DNA from: Codonopsis lanceolata
Taxonomy: Eukaryota; Streptophyta; Magnoliopsida; Asterales; Campanulaceae
Assembly: GCA_013146195.2 (NCBI GenBank)
Contig: CM028377.1
Span: forward strand, 32,927,632-32,991,631
Direction of reading: 5' to 3'
DNA: 64,000 nucleotides
The first letter of the stretch is position 1. Every line of letters begins with the position of its first letter. The position numbers and the translations under genes were made by a program. The notes beneath the pieces were generated by a model. The model did not search any database and was not told the DNA's origin. It was given only the letters and a program-made list of their open reading frames with translations. Positions 15,701 through 27,256 of the stretch are shown piece after piece.

Positions 15701-18400
15701 GTTTGTTCCTCTTTGCCCTTCTCTTTCCCACTTACTCCTCTTACTTAAAAACCAGGGTGACGTACAAGATCAGCGTGTTTCTGTGTTTCTTGTTAAATTG
15801 TCTCCAGATTGGTACGCTACATGGACAGCAGTATGAGTCACGTGACAATCCCTTTCTTCATTGTTTTCACACTTGATTTTTTGGAATAATTTGTTAGGGT
15901 TCATAATGAGGCCTGGATTAACCCTGCATCAGTTGCTTTTCGTCTGTTTACTTAGTTCAGTAGTTTTGGCAGTGGCCAGGAAGAGAGGATCTATAGATTG
16001 TTTAGTATCTTTGTTTGTTTATCTTTTGCCAGAATATGGTGACCCTCCTTGCTTCATTGTTCACTTAAGCTATGGGGCCGTTCACACTGTCGTACTCACT
16101 ATATTCAAAGGGATTGTCAGGCTCGTTTTCTTTTTTTCTTTTTTTGATAAATGAAGAATTCACCACAAAGCAGAAGCACATGGGGAAGCGAGAAATTGGA
16201 TCCTTTCCTTAAGAAGATGGAAAGACAGCCTGATCTCAAAAAATTATTGCCTTTCCCACCATCCAAATACACCACAATGTCCCAAATATCCCACACCGCA
16301 ACAAGCAAACCGCGTCCTTGTCTCTGCCGAAATCCACATCGTACTAAGAGAAGTTAAATTGAAGATGGACACACCAACTATCATCCAATTTTCTGAACAG
16401 CTCACACAACAATCACCAAGCCACATGACAATAAAGGAAAAGATGCTCATGAGATTCACTTTGGCTGCAGCGCATAACATACATTCCAGAGACAAAGCTT
16501 TGTAAGGTCTACGCCGCTGTCGAAGGTCATTAGTATTTGACCGATTAAGCACTAGAGACCATGTGAAAGCCTTAAATATAGATAGATTGTTTTTATTTAT
16601 TTATTTTTTGATAGGTAAGTGTGGCCCCTTGTTCGAATAGGGATTGGAACCAAGGACCTCAAGGTCTTTTGCGGAAGATCATTGATATTGAGATTAAATT
16701 TAGATTTTAGACAGAAATTTGGCCTTTTCAAATAGAAGAAGCCAAAGGAAAAAAAATAAAAGGATTGTGAGACAGAGTAAGACTCTTCAAAAGAGACCGA
16801 GATGAAATCTACCATTTTTGGAACTATAACCCAAGTTCGCTTATCATGACTGTTGAGAACTCAAGGGCTGAAAGGAGATTCAGAAAGAAATTCTGAACAA
16901 ACGAGGACAAATCCTTGACAGAAACCTCTCCCAACCCCATGGTATTCCTTCCCATAAACAAATCCAAACCCAATTGCCAACAAGCAAGCGAATATGGGGT
17001 CAAAAAAATGAAGAAATGAGTGAATCAATTTCCAAGGACTGGTGTGGGTCATGAAAGAACTTATGCAGCATCTTAACCATTAGTCTAAAATACAAAACTT
17101 GCTCCCGATGACCATCTGCCTGAAGGAGTGGTTCCAAAGGAAAACAAAGCCACTGGCAATTTTGTTTTAATTTATCCTTTTTTTAGTTGGACTGCTTATT
17201 CGCTCTGCTTGTACATTCTTTTTCTATCTATATAAGATTCCTCCTATCAAACAAAACACAAGTACAATCAGACGAAAGTTATGATGTACTATTGGGTTTT
17301 CCGATCTTGACTGAGAGTCAAGTTTAAATTAGGCCTTGGGCCATAACTTCGGCCCCTTACCATTACTTCCGTCTATAGATTATAGAAATAGCTAAATTAA
17401 AGCAAAACACCTTGTTTCAAATTAGCTTATATTCAACATCTGCAGATTAATTCATATTCCCTTGAATCCATATAGGGGTACATGAGTACATCAACAACTG
17501 TATTACTCCCTCTATCCCGTAGACATAGTCCCTTTTTCCTCTTTGGTTCATCCAAAAAAAATTAGTTATATTTCTTAAAATTGTAATAACTTTAGTGCAA
17601 TAAAGAAGGTACAAGCAAGTAAACCTACAATCTTAAAAAAATTGACTTGTCACATTGGACTATTTTTCTTTTTTGGGATGGAGGGAGTCGTTCACTACTC
17701 AACTCAACCCAACTCATCCTTTGTCACAATTACTAGGGGTCGTGTACATGAATCATTTTTCCCCATTCATTTTGGGTCCAACGAAAGATCATCTGTCAAG
17801 CAACACTCGCCCATATCAATTTAACGATTGAATTTCATATTAGTTATGTCATTATGTGTCTTCCAACCTCCAGTACATTGCTGATACTGAAATTAGGGTA
17901 CCCACAAAATGTCTAAATTTGCTTATAGTCGTTATGTCCCATAATATTCTCAGTAAACCAAACAGACAAGTAACAAAATGTGAATCTTAAATTAACAACG
18001 AAGAACCTAATTTCTACAAAGATTAAGCAACAGAAACACCAACTAAAAAGTTGACATAAAACTCAAATCAAAAATTGCACCCAAAGGTATTATACATGGC
18101 TACACATATAGAGAGAAAAATAACCATGTATGTATATATGTATATATATAGATAATATAGAGAGAAAGAGATAGTGCCTGAGCTTCTTTGGTGGGGGCAA
18201 GAGGTTCCCACTGGCCTTTGGAGTCGGTATCATTGATAGCCGCAATTGAGAACTAAAACCCAAAGAAAAAACACACAAACACACATAGTTAACAGAGTGA
18301 GTGAGAGCGAGACCATTGTTGATGATTTCGAACTAAGTAATTGTTCGTGATATTGCATTGAAGTAGATTGTTCGGGAGAAGAAGGTAGAAATTTTACCAT
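25..18400 (-). CDS. CABIN1: CABIN1-like TPR protein (HIRA complex), 5' 16 exons
   Basis: Plant homologue of calcineurin-binding protein CABIN1, a large TPR protein that in animals and Arabidopsis belongs to the HIRA histone-chaperone complex (replication-independent H3.3 deposition, nucleus). Exons I resolve, 5' to 3': 18398-18400 (ATG, plus upstream UTR), 18178-18252, 14480-14599, 14355-14395, 10319-10530, 8325-10177, 6671-6886, 5882-6553, 4016-4248, 3741-3951, 3423-3578, 2290-2447, 1995-2187, 947-1341, 367-547, 25-254. All join in frame, giving about 1,650 residues; the C-terminal part lies left of the window. TPR-type helices are clear in the 10319-10530 exon (NLATVFLQQGSAHYEKAL, then AVEIDSKDSVVWNQLG). 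The N-terminal FSIAAINDTDSKGQWEPLAP and LVKLRRVLRAIRKHFPQP are family signatures as I remember them. No premature stop was found. Introns of 3.6-3.9 kb carry transposons. The family assignment is strong; the role is inferred from the family. Confidence 0.9.
4655..4870 (-). mobile_element. Probable LINE 3'-end remnant
   Basis: Sits in the intron between the 5882-6553 and 4016-4248 exons. The arrangement (A-rich tail on the minus strand near 4655-4690, then antisense sequence about attached exon-like words) resembles the better LINE ends in this window at 16.1, 55.3 and 60.5 kb. No zinc-knuckle or RT motif can be read, so this rests on resemblance only. The rest of this intron (about 4.9-5.85 kb) shows no gene; an open frame at 5376-5690 has no recognisable content. 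Confidence 0.3.
5882..6553 (-). CDS. CABIN1: Acidic/low-complexity exon of the CABIN1-like gene
   Basis: A 672-bp exon (224 codons) between acceptor TTATAG at 6554-6555 and donor TCT|GTGAGT. It starts IELIVAIHDMLAEYGICC and runs through a Ser/Thr/Glu-rich, probably disordered region (residues near TDEQSPQKVHAEPRG). It ends CADVFQYILPYAKASS, which joins RTGLVKLRRVLRA in the next exon (4016-4248). The acidic run VKELTEDEREELEMGID may be a protein-contact surface; that is inference. Confidence 0.88.
7021..7256. mobile_element. Stowaway-like MITE
   Basis: Begins CTCCCTCGCTCCCCAAATGAG and ends with the diverged inverse ATTTGGGATGGAGGGA, followed by TA. This CTCCCTCCG-type end with TA target sites is typical of Tc1/mariner Stowaway MITEs. 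It lies in an intron of the CABIN1-like gene. Confidence 0.6.
7543..7727. mobile_element. Stowaway-like MITE with TA target duplication
   Basis: Left end GTCCCTCCGTTTCGGGCAAA after TA (7541-7542). The right end GCCCGGAATGGAGGGAG is followed by TA (7728-7729). The subterminal AAGAGTCC/GGACTCTTT pair is also inverted. It is non-coding and intronic. The same family recurs at 10830-11553, so it has been mobile in this lineage. Confidence 0.75.
8325..10177 (-). CDS. CABIN1: Large central exon of the CABIN1-like gene
   Basis: A single 1,853-bp open exon, by far the largest in the gene, with acceptor TTTAG|GG at 10177 and donor TCT|GTAAGT at 8325. It completes the codon begun in the previous exon and ends on a codon boundary. 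It starts in the TPR region (WNCMEKLLEVLIAIGDEVAC), then gives a basic segment (HVRLKFLDKRKATNDD) and a Ser/Arg-rich charged stretch (QERRSSRLERLRSRKPSKEE) that could hold a nuclear localisation signal. The rest is helical and probably repeat-like. The sequence track continues open a little past the donor, but that tail is intron. Confidence 0.9.
10830..11553. mobile_element. Stowaway-like MITE carrying an internal insertion
   Basis: Left end CTCCCTTCGTTCCAGGTAAA after TA; right end GGACTCTTTGCGTGGAACGTAGGGAG before TA. The terminal sequences match the 185-bp element at 7543-7727, but this copy is about 720 bp. The excess, roughly 10.9-11.3 kb, is unrelated and GC-richer, with purine runs near 11,110-11,170, so I read it as a later insertion whose exact ends I could not fix. 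Confidence 0.6.
12377..13264. mobile_element. Stowaway-like MITE split by a nested hAT-like element
   Basis: The left end CTCCCTCCGTTTTCAAATAA follows TA and the right end ATTTAGAAACAGAAGGAG precedes TA. The inner parts AATAATTGTCGTCCTC and GAAGACAATTATTT are also inverted. The element is interrupted by the repeat at 12623-13231. Confidence 0.65.
12623..13231. mobile_element. Non-autonomous hAT-like element, 8-bp target duplication
   Basis: Terminal inverted repeats CATAGTTATTAAAGGCG and CGCCTTTCGTAACTATG are flanked by perfect 8-bp direct repeats GAAAGGAA (12615-12622 and 13232-13239), the duplication length of hAT transposons. The arms are rich in GGCGAGG/CCTCGCC words. The interior is AT-rich with a (TG)n(TA)n microsatellite near 12697-12738 and no coding capacity. 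About 600 bp of pure non-coding DNA suggests mobilisation in trans. Confidence 0.75.
16125..16562 (-). mobile_element. LINE 3'-end fragment (zf-RVT region)
   Basis: Poly(A) tail on the minus strand (T-runs at 16128-16147), preceded in the minus direction by broken coding sequence. A stretch reading TWSLVLNRSNTNDLRQRRRP matches the layout of the C-terminal zinc-finger region found after the reverse transcriptase of plant L1-type LINEs. Stops and frame changes show that it is dead. It lies in the 14.6-18.2 kb intron of the CABIN1-like gene; that intron otherwise shows no gene. Confidence 0.55.
17506..17687. mobile_element. Stowaway-like MITE
   Basis: Left end CTCCCTCTATCCCGTAGACA and right end TTTTTTGGGATGGAGGGAG are inverted, with CATAGTCCC/GGACTATTT inside. 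The left flank is TA; the right flank has decayed to TC. Confidence 0.6.
18174..18180 (-). other. CABIN1: Non-canonical GC splice donor in the CABIN1-like gene
   Basis: After ...AAA GAA GCT CAG the minus strand reads GCACTA, so the intron from 18177 to 14600 would be a GC-AG intron. The acceptor at 14599 (ATCAG|GAATTTCAT) gives the expected EAQ-EFHLSQTYHEG join. No GT lies at a frame-preserving position nearby. GC-AG introns are a known minor class in plants, but their usual donor is AG|GCAAGT, so a base error is also possible. Confidence 0.6.
18398..18400 (-). other. CABIN1: CABIN1-like start codon abutting an intron donor
   Basis: The ATG is the last three bases of its exon and is followed directly by a GT donor (ATG|GTAAAATTT on the minus strand). 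The next exon begins after TTTTAG at 18252 with TTC TCA ATT, giving Met-Phe-Ser-Ile-Ala-Ala, the expected N-terminus of the plant family. Gene finders that need coding sequence in the first exon will miss this start. Confidence 0.8.
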
Positions 18401-18546
18401 TGTTTGATCGTTGAATATGAGGCGGTCTTCGAATGAGGTGTTAATTTTGTTGGATCGATCTTCTGATTTTAGGCGGGTTGTTTAGTTTCCTGTTCAGGGC
18501 TTCTACTCCTAACTCTGTTTTTGCTATTGGATAACCAGTTTGGATG

Positions 18547-18668
18547 ATTTTAACCGCACCCCAATATCCTCTTTTTACATCCCATGTATTATATTATATA
18601 ATGTAGAGTATAATATTTCAATGCAGTACATAAGGTGTAAAGAGAGGATATTGGGGTGCGGTTAAAAT
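18547..18668. mobile_element. Short foldback (palindromic) MITE
   Basis: ATTTTAACCGCACCCCAATA at the left is repeated in perfect inverse at the right, continuing through CCTCTTT. The two arms of about 30 bp surround an AT-rich centre. It lies about 150 bp upstream of the CABIN1-like start codon, so it is in the promoter or 5'UTR region of that gene. The superfamily is not assigned. Confidence 0.65.
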
Positions 18669-18950
18669 TACCCAACCAGTTATACTAAAGCGACACAAAG
18701 AAAAAAAAAATCGAAAATAAAGAAAAAATAATGATAGAGACAACTACTTTCTATTAAAAAAAAATTGAAGCTTTAAAAGTTAGAAACTTTTATATTTAAT
18801 ATCTGAGAAAATAAAATCAATTTAAAAAAAGGTTTAATAGTATAGCGTGTGTTTCAAGGAATTTTGACTATTTAATGTTATAAAGGAAGTAGTTATAAAG
18901 TTTGCATGTAAAAAAATGATGAATGTTTCTATGAATATTAAGTATTTGAT

Positions 18951-19206
18951 ACTCTCTCTATCTCAAAATTATTGTTTTATTTGACCCGGTATACGAATTA
19001 AGAAAAAATAATTGACTTGATTATTAGTATTGGTTTTTTATGTGTAATTTTTTTAAAGCTCATGTGTATATGACTCACAATTAAAGTATGATGAAAGAAT
19101 AAGGATAAATGGTAAAAGTGTTCTCCTAAAAAAAATAATTCAAACAATACAATTATTTTTAAACATAAAAAATAGGAAAACATGACAATAATTTTGGAAT
19201 GGGGAA
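18951..19206. mobile_element. Degenerate Stowaway-like MITE
   Basis: ACTCTCTCTATCTCAAAATT at the left faces GACAATAATTTTGGAATGGGG at the right. Internal words such as TTGACCCGGTATACGAATTA resemble the 12377 copy (TTGACCTAGCACACAGTTTA). The rest of 18.7-20.5 kb is AT-rich intergenic DNA in which I see no gene or RNA. Confidence 0.4.
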
Positions 19207-20439
19207 GTAATAAATATGTAGCGTATAAATTAAACAAAAATGTTATGTTTACTCCTACAACTATTGTTATAACTAAACTTTGATGATGGTCAAATGTCTT
19301 TTCGTAAAAGACAACTTTGTCATTCACTTAATCTTAATTGTAGTAATAATTTTAGAAATAGTTATAAATATAGCATTGTTATAAATTAAAATATGATAAA
19401 TATATGGTCATATAGTAATTGCATTATATGAAAAGTAAATAAACAATTAAAATAATATACTACAAAATAAGAGAAGCTAATTATAAAGAATTACGTCAAA
19501 AATAATAACATTATGAAAAAATCGAAACGTTATCATGGTATCTCAATAATCCTTTGTTAAGCACACAAAAAAAGGAAGAAAGGAGAGGAAAATAGGAAAC
19601 CCCACTAGTAATCTCTCTTATTCTCCATCCCTCTCACTGGAAATCTCTCTTAGTCTTACCGGTGATCTCTCATACACTCACCGTCCACACCATAATAAGC
19701 TCTCGTCCTCTCGTTCAATATCTCGTTCGATTCATCTTTCTCTAATATCTAACTTTATTCTGAGGGAAAAATATTGATTATATTTTTTCGGTGATTTTTC
19801 GGATCTAATCAAATCACATTAATTTTTTCATATAAAAAAAACATTTTGACATTCAAATCTGCTGTGAATTTGTTAATATTTTTTTTATACATCGATTTTT
19901 GTTATTTACTTTTAGATAAATCTTTGAACTTGTTTAATCATTTAGAATTCTCGAAATATAATTTTTTCTGATGATTTTTATTCCATACTACTTCGAATTT
20001 GTTAATGTTTTTTTATATCTCAAATTTTAGGTATTTCTTGATTTACTTGATTTTTTTAGTATAATATTTCAATATTTGATGGGTTCATGTTGTGAAGAAT
20101 CACTGTTTAGTTGAGGAAGGAGAATGTGAAATAAATATTGAACAATATTTGATGAGTTCATCTTTCTTTTTCTTGTAGGTAGCTGATCATATACAAAGAA
20201 GGAGACAATGATTGTGAACTAATCCATTTTCATTAATCATCATTTACAATGAGTTAATTAATTTCCTTTTGGCATAACCAAGAATTGGAAAACTGTGCAA
20301 ATAAGGATAATTCATGGTGGAAGTTCTAAAGAGTTTTTGAATTATTTAATTAAAGAATTCATTAATTGTTTCTTGTTAATAGGGCTTTCTATTTTAGGAA
20401 ACAAGTTTTTGCGAGATTTTCCTTATATAGACTACCCTA

Positions 20440-20440
20440 C

Positions 20441-20523
<83 letters not shown>
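20440..20523. repeat. Compound (CA)n(TA)n microsatellite
   Basis: An uninterrupted CA run from about 20442 passes into a TA run that ends near 20523. The short open frame across it (poly-His-Thr then Ile-Tyr) is an artefact of the repeat. Confidence 0.9.
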
Positions 20524-20524
<1 letters not shown>

Positions 20525-22258
20525 TTGATAAATAATCCCCCTTGATGCGTCCAAAAATATTCCTCGGACACACTGGGCTTAGCAATATGGATATCTAGCT
20601 TTCAATCTATCCAAAACTTTCAAGGCCCAAACCTGTAATGCAAACACCAACTGTGAACTAGGCAAGGGCTTTCCCTGCAAATACTCTCCAGCGTGTGAAT
20701 TAGCAAACACTCAGTTGAGTAAGCAATTTGACAGAGTATAGCTGTGGGTCGCCTGGCGTGCGCCCGTGCCCTGCGCGCCCTTGGATAGGAGTGCGCGTAC
20801 GTGCAGATGCGGGACACCAGTGCTCTCGTTCCACCCTCCATTTTCTAGGGGAAGACGAAATCAAAAGTGCGAGAGGAGTGCTGTCTAAGATAGCGCGTTG
20901 GAATACGTCTCGGTTGACTTAAGTTGATTTTTTTATCCAATATGGGAACTTTTGGTTTCCCGCATCAAGTTATCCCTTTTTTTAGGAGATACCAGGATAT
21001 GAGAATGCATCACCCTTTCATTCTCATTTTCCCTTTTTTAGGGAAAAACGAAAAAGTGCAAAAAAGGATGTTGCGACGCCCCCACTATGGATTTTATTAA
21101 AAATAGCCTTATGACCAATTTTGGGTCACTATGGGAGCTTTGGGTTTCCCGCATCAAGTTATCCCTTGTTTAGGGGATATCAGGATATGGGAATACACCA
21201 CTCTTTCGTTCTCATTTTCCCTTTTTTAGGGGAAAACGGAAAAGTGTAAGAAAGGAGTGCTGCGAGGCCCCACTGGATCCAAAAAGTTTTAGAGTCGTCA
21301 TCTTTATTTTAAGGCAAAAATAAAGCAAAGCCAGAAAAAAGAAAAACCAGAGATTATGAAAACGGGTTCGGAGGCTAAGTTACGAGTTGGGAAGGTGCTA
21401 AGCACCCAACTCGTCCTTTCGATCTCAAAAATGGTTTTTGGCTAAAGTATGCTTATTGTTATATTTATTTAGCAAATAAACAAAGCATTAAAAGACAGGG
21501 AAATAAAAACAAATACATCTGTGGCTACATTTTTTACGGACTTGCAGTCATTTCCTTACAATAATTACAAATATATTTAAAAATATTTGGTCATCATAAC
21601 GGCTCTTTTACATAATATTTTATAATCTAATCCGGACAGCATAACAGCTTATATTAGCTACATTGGGCCGGATTTTAAATAATAACTTTATAAATAATAA
21701 AAAGAAAAACGCCCTTAAAGGCTATTACCTTTTAGAGCGGAGTGTGCTCGCTTTGTCCTTCAGAAAGAGGGAGTCTTTTGTTGTTGTTGTTGTTGTTGTG
21801 ATTTGGGTAGAATGACTGCTTATTTCTGGATGACTTTGGCTCGCTCACTCGGGCAGAATGACGGCTTATTTATGGTGGTTTTGGCTCACTTACTCGGGCA
21901 GAATGACAACTTATATGGATTGGTTTTGGCCTTTTAAATCAGGCAGAGCAACTGCTCTTTCCACGATTTTTGAACCGAGGAAGTAGGGTGGAAACCTAGC
22001 TGGGAGGCTAAGGCTCACTTATATCGGTGGGTTTTAAGTTTGGAAGAGTTTTGGCAGGGTTTTGAGGCCTTGGGTGGATCACTCACTGTCTTCGTTCTTT
22101 CAGCGTAACGAGAACGCAGAAAGCTTGAGGAGAAAAATTGTTGCTCTGAAGGTCGACCCCGAAGCCTCTATTTATAGCTGGGGATGAGGACTCATCGGGG
22201 AATAAATTTTCTCCCTTCGTGCATCAGTGTCATGTACAATTCGCGGAAGAAATGATAC

Positions 22259-22351
22259 TGTTAACAATTGGAACAAGAAGAAGAGAGAAAATATATTGGA
22301 ATATTATTGATTTTTCTTAAAGGAATTCAGTGATCAAAATACAGATTAGGA

Positions 22352-22421
<70 letters not shown>

Positions 22422-22617
22422 TTTACAGATACATCGACAACAGGCTTCAGCCAAGAAAAGGAGATGGAAATTACAAGATTATCCTTAATGAATAACTAAC
22501 TAAACTACCAAAGAAACAAGATATACACTCGACACCCCTGTAGTTGTATAACTTCTTAATAGAGACACTGAGGCCCCTGAAGATACATTGAATCAGTTTT
22601 TCTTCTTTATTTTAACA
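22259..22617 (-). repeat. 3' LTR of the 22-28 kb copia element
   Basis: 359 bp, TGTTAACAATTGG...TTTTAACA on the plus strand. It includes a (TA)n tract at about 22353-22419. The polyprotein stop codon (22593-22595) lies inside this LTR. Confidence 0.95.
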
Positions 22618-25600
22618 TCCCCTCTCAAGTTGGAAGGTAAGAAGAGATTCTTGACATGCAACTTGCTAAGAAGTTCAGAAAACTGATTGCTATGGAGAGC
22701 TTTAGTGAACAGATCTGTCAGTTGGAGTTGAGTAGCAATATATTTGGTTGAGATTAGATTGTTTATGAGCATATTTCTCACAATATGACAATCTATGTCA
22801 ATGTGTTTAGTTCTTTCATGGAATACAGGATTAGCTGCAATGTATAAGGCCGATTTGTTGTCACAATGAAGAGGAATTGGCTTATCTATTTCAATCTGAA
22901 AATCTTTAAGCACTGCCATAAGCCATGTTAACTCACAGCAAGTGTTAGCCATGCTTCTGTATTCAGCTTCTGATGAAGACCTACTAACTGTGCTTTGCTT
23001 TTTACTTTTCCATGAAATAAGTGCATTCCCAAGAAAGACACAATAACCAGATAAAGATCTTCTGGTGATAGCCAGGTTGCCCAATCTGAATCACAGAAGG
23101 CAGTGAGATCAAGGGGATTATTAGATGGATAGAAAATGTCTTGGCCTGAACTTCCTTTGAGGTATCTGACAAGCCTTAATCCAGCTTTCCAATGCTCAAC
23201 TGTAGGTTTAGACATGAACTGACTCAGAATATGAACTCCATAGCATATATCAAGTCTGGTGATTGTTAAATAGATCAATCTACCAATAAGTCTTCTGTAA
23301 GGGGCTGGATCAGAGAGAAGAGGTTGAGTAGAGGATGCAAGCTTGTGATTTAGTTTAATAGGAGTTGCCTTTGGTTTGGCATCTAGAAGGCCACAGTCAG
23401 TAAGTATATCAACTGTGTATTTCCTTTGATGAATACATACACCTGAAGAATTTCTTGCAACTTCAATTCCAAGAAAATACTTGAGCTCTCCTAGATCTTT
23501 GACAGGAAATTTGGCCTTTAAGTACTCCTTGACATTGTCAATTAAGTCTTTACTTGTTCCAGTAATAAGAAGATCATCCACATAAACCAGAAGAATGACC
23601 AAATTGTTTTCAGATTTGAAGGTAAATAAAGTATGATCATTCTGAGATGATGTGAAGCCATATTGAACTAGAGTAGTTGAGAGCTTTTCATACCACTGTC
23701 TAGGTGCCTGTTTTAGACCATATATTGATTTGTGCAACTTGCATACCACATGAGCTTTATCTGCATATAAACTATGATAGTAACCAGGAGGAAGATCCAT
23801 AAAGACTTCCTCTTTTAACTCTCCATGCAGAAAAGCATTTGAAACATCTAAATGTTCTATTTCCCAATTCTTAGAAGCAGCAATGCACAGAAGGATCCTG
23901 ATGGTTGTCATTTTTGCTACTGGAGCAAAAGTTTCAAAATAGTCATTTCCTTCTACTTGAGTAAAGCCATTTGCAACTAATCTTGCTTTGTATTTGTCTA
24001 TGCTTCCATCAGGATTGTACTTAATTTTGAATATCCATTTTGAGCCTACCTTGTGACTCTTTTCTGGTAAGTGTTGAACAGTCCATGTTTTGTTCATTTC
24101 CAATGCTCTTAACTCCTCTTCCATAGCTTGACACCACAAAGGATCTTTGATAGCCTGTTCATAGGTTTGTGGTTCACTCTTTTCAGCAATTTTAGTAGAA
24201 TAGATTCTATAAGAATCTGAAACCTGACTGAAATTACAATAGTTTTTAAAAGGATAAGGTGAAGTACCTTTTACACTTGCAGCAGTATGATCATGAAGTT
24301 GAGCAGGCAGACCAGTGTAATCCTTAAATTTAATAGGGATAGTTCTATTTCTAACAGGTCTGTTATTAGGGGGGTGTTCAAAGCTGGTTTGAGGAGTGTC
24401 TATGGGTTGATCATTACTAGTAGAAGGGATATCATTGGGGGTGTCATTTTGAGTATCAGTATGTATTTGATTGTCATTATCATGATGTTGATTACCATCA
24501 TCATCCAGGGTTGTAAAAATATCATCATCAGGAAATAGTCTATTGTTGGAAGACTCAGGTTGATTATTTGCTTGAAAAGGGAAGACCTCTTCACAAAATT
24601 CAACATCTCTACTAAAGAAGACTTTGTGAGTTGTAATATCATAGCATTTATAAGCCTTTTTAGAAGAAGCATAACCAAGAAAAACACATTTTTGAGATCT
24701 TGGCATAAATTTATCTCTATTTTGTGCAAAGGTAGAAGCATATCATAAACATCCCATAGTTTTAAGGTGATTGTAAGTGGGAGGTGTTCCATAAAGAGAT
24801 TCAAAGGGTGTTTTGAACTTCCGAACAGAATTAGGTAATCTGTTAATCAAGTAAGTTGTAGTTAGGATACAATCTCCCCAAAAATGTATGGGAAGATTAG
24901 CTTGGAATTTTAAGGCTCTAGCAAGTTCTAAAAGGTGCCTATGTTTCCTTTCAGCTCTGTCATTTTGCTGAGGAGTGTCTATGCATGAGCTTTGATGAAT
25001 AATACCTAATGAGTCAAGTAAAGAATTCATGCAGTTGTTAAAGAATTCAGTTCCATTATCAGATCTGATTTCTTTAACAAATTTATTGAATTGTGTACTT
25101 ATCATGGTAAGGAAAGATTGCATAATATTGCAGACATTGGCTTTAGTTTTAAGAAGAATGGTCCATGTGGTTCTAGTGTTGTCATCAACTATGGTAAGAA
25201 AGGAGTTGTGACCTTCATAAGTAAGGTGTTTATATGGTCCCCAAACATCACAGTGAAGCAGATCAAATGCAGAAGGTTTGAGAGAGTTACTAACATTAAA
25301 AGGTTTTCTAGTTTGTCTGGCCATATGGCAGATGTCACAACATAAATTTTTTAGTCTATTCAGGTGCAAGAAACATAAAGAGTCAATATACTTCATAGCT
25401 TGTAATGGAAGATGTCCAAGTCTTTTGTGCCAGAGATGTATAGGATCAATAGTGCTAAAAATTGAATGAAATTCATCATTTACAACTTGAGAAGAAATAT
25501 TATTGAAAGCATTGTATGTAGGATAATCAGTTTTGATATGATTCTTCTTATTATCCATACAATACTGTTGAGGATCAAATTTATACAAGCCTTCATCAAG

Positions 25601-26062
25601 TTTACCAATCACCTTCAAAGTTTTCCTGGCAAGGTCCTGGATATAACAAAGGTTTTTAGAAAAAGTAAGAAGACATCCAACATCTTGAGTAAATTTGCTT
25701 CCTGATAATAAATTGAATTTGAATTCAGGAACAAAGAAAACATCAAGGAGGCAAATTTCATTGGTTAGTCTAACAGATCCTTTATGAGTAATGATTGAGC
25801 TTTTACCATTTGGTAAGTGTATAACAGATTGAGTAGGAATAGGGTTAATTAGGTTTGAAAAACAGTTTGTTATATGGGGTGATGCACCTGTATCAATTAT
25901 CCAATCATAGGACTTGCAATTATAGTTGGATAAACAGAAAGGATTTGCATACTTATGTGTATAAGTAGATTTACCTGCCATATGATCAGTACTGAAGTCA
26001 AGAGGGGAATGAACCTCAACATTGTTGACTTTTGGCTTGATCATAGCAAGGAGTTCAACAAC
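22593..26062 (-). pseudogene. pol (protease, integrase, RT, RNase H) of the 22-28 kb copia element
   Basis: In order: protease motif WIIDTGASPH; integrase HHCC zinc finger (HKRLGHLP...CCDICHMA), core signatures DVWGPY and DNGTEF, and PQQNDRAERKHRHLLELA; RT with DVSNAFLHGEL, YGLKQAPRQWYEKL and catalytic YVDDLLITG; RNase H with SRSSSEAEYRSMANT and HCDNKSALYIAANP. Breaks: TGA at 24743-24745 just after the integrase (KTMGCL), and a one-base deletion near 23085, after which the RNase H part is in another frame. It ends inside the 3' LTR. The domain order identifies Ty1/copia; I could not settle the sub-lineage. Confidence 0.93.
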
Positions 26063-27256
26063 TTATTCTTCTGTAAAATGACTACTTGAATTGTCTTTCA
26101 AAGTGGCAGAATTGGTGACTTTTCCTTTGGCTTTATTATTTGGCATTCTTGAGAGATCTGGTTTGGTGCCAAATAGAGGGTGCCAATCTGGAAATCCATT
26201 GAGAAAGAAGCATTTCTCTTTTGGATGGGAATCTCCATGACAAAACTCACAGAAAAATTTCCCTTTTGAAGTTGAATTTCCATTGAATTGATTGTTCTTG
26301 AAGGAATTCTGTCCAGATTTATTGAAGCTGTTTCCTCCATTGTTACTATTGACAATTTTTCCAAGAAGAGATGTGCCACTTTCATTATTGCTACTGCCTG
26401 TTTTTCCAGTGACAGAAGGATTTACATTGTTCTGGTTTCCAGATTTTCCAAGAAAAGCTGTTGGGAATTCAGGTTGCCCACTAGATATGCCACACTGTCT
26501 TTGAGCTTCTTCTTGTATAAGGATCGAAATAGTCTTGGATAAACTTGGCAAGGGAAACATTCTAAGAATCTGTCCTCTTACATCAGTGTAAGAGTCTGAT
26601 AGGCCCATTAGTAATTGAGTTATTTTATATGCATGATCATAATCCACACGAAGTTTTGATGCTCCACAAGTGCAATCACAGATACAATTAGGAAGAGGAA
26701 GAAGATCTTGGAGTTCATCCCATAGGCCTCTAAATTTTGTGAAATAAGAATTGATAGACATAGTTCCTTGTGTACAGAGAGCAATGGTTTTTCTGATTTG
26801 ATAGAGCTTTGTAGTATCATTTTGAGAATATCTAGTGACTAAATCTTCCCACATTTCACAAGAAGTAGGAAAATAAACTATGCTTTGTCGAATTTCAAAG
26901 GTGACAGAATTTAAAATCCAAGATATAGTCATAGAGTTACATCTATCCCAAGCATTAGAATATTTTGAATCTTGTTGAGGTTTCTTGAAGGTGCCATTAA
27001 TCATGCCAAGTTTATTCTTGGCAGATAAGGCAATAGTCATGGCTAATTTCCATTGAGTGAAATTTGAGTCAGTTAGAAGATCAGACACAAGTGTCATACC
27101 TGGATGATCATGAGGGTGGAGAAAAAGTGGATGTCCAGCAGGCAATTGAAAAGTGGAATCTGAAAAATCATAAAACTCATTGGAATGGCTGGTAGAATCT
27201 TGAACTTTATCTTTGTTGCTCTCTTTGGTGGGAGACTAATTATCTCGATTAGTCAT
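26063..27256 (-). pseudogene. gag of the 22-28 kb copia element
   Basis: Nucleocapsid/capsid protein. The likely start MTNRDN at 27256 meets an in-frame TAG at 27236-27238, then the frame stays open to TAA at 26063-26065. Visible content: LTDSNFTQWKLAMTIALSAK and MTISWILNSVTFEIRQSI (copia gag UBN2-like core), then the zinc knuckle CEFCHGDSHPKEKC near the C-terminus. The TAA follows SSSHFTEE and the same frame continues into the protease, so it looks like a mutation inside one gag-pol frame rather than a natural gag end. Confidence 0.9.

Noticed and set aside
20295..20528. 77-codon open frame at 20.3-20.5 kb
   Set aside because: Half of it is translation of the (CA)n(TA)n microsatellite.
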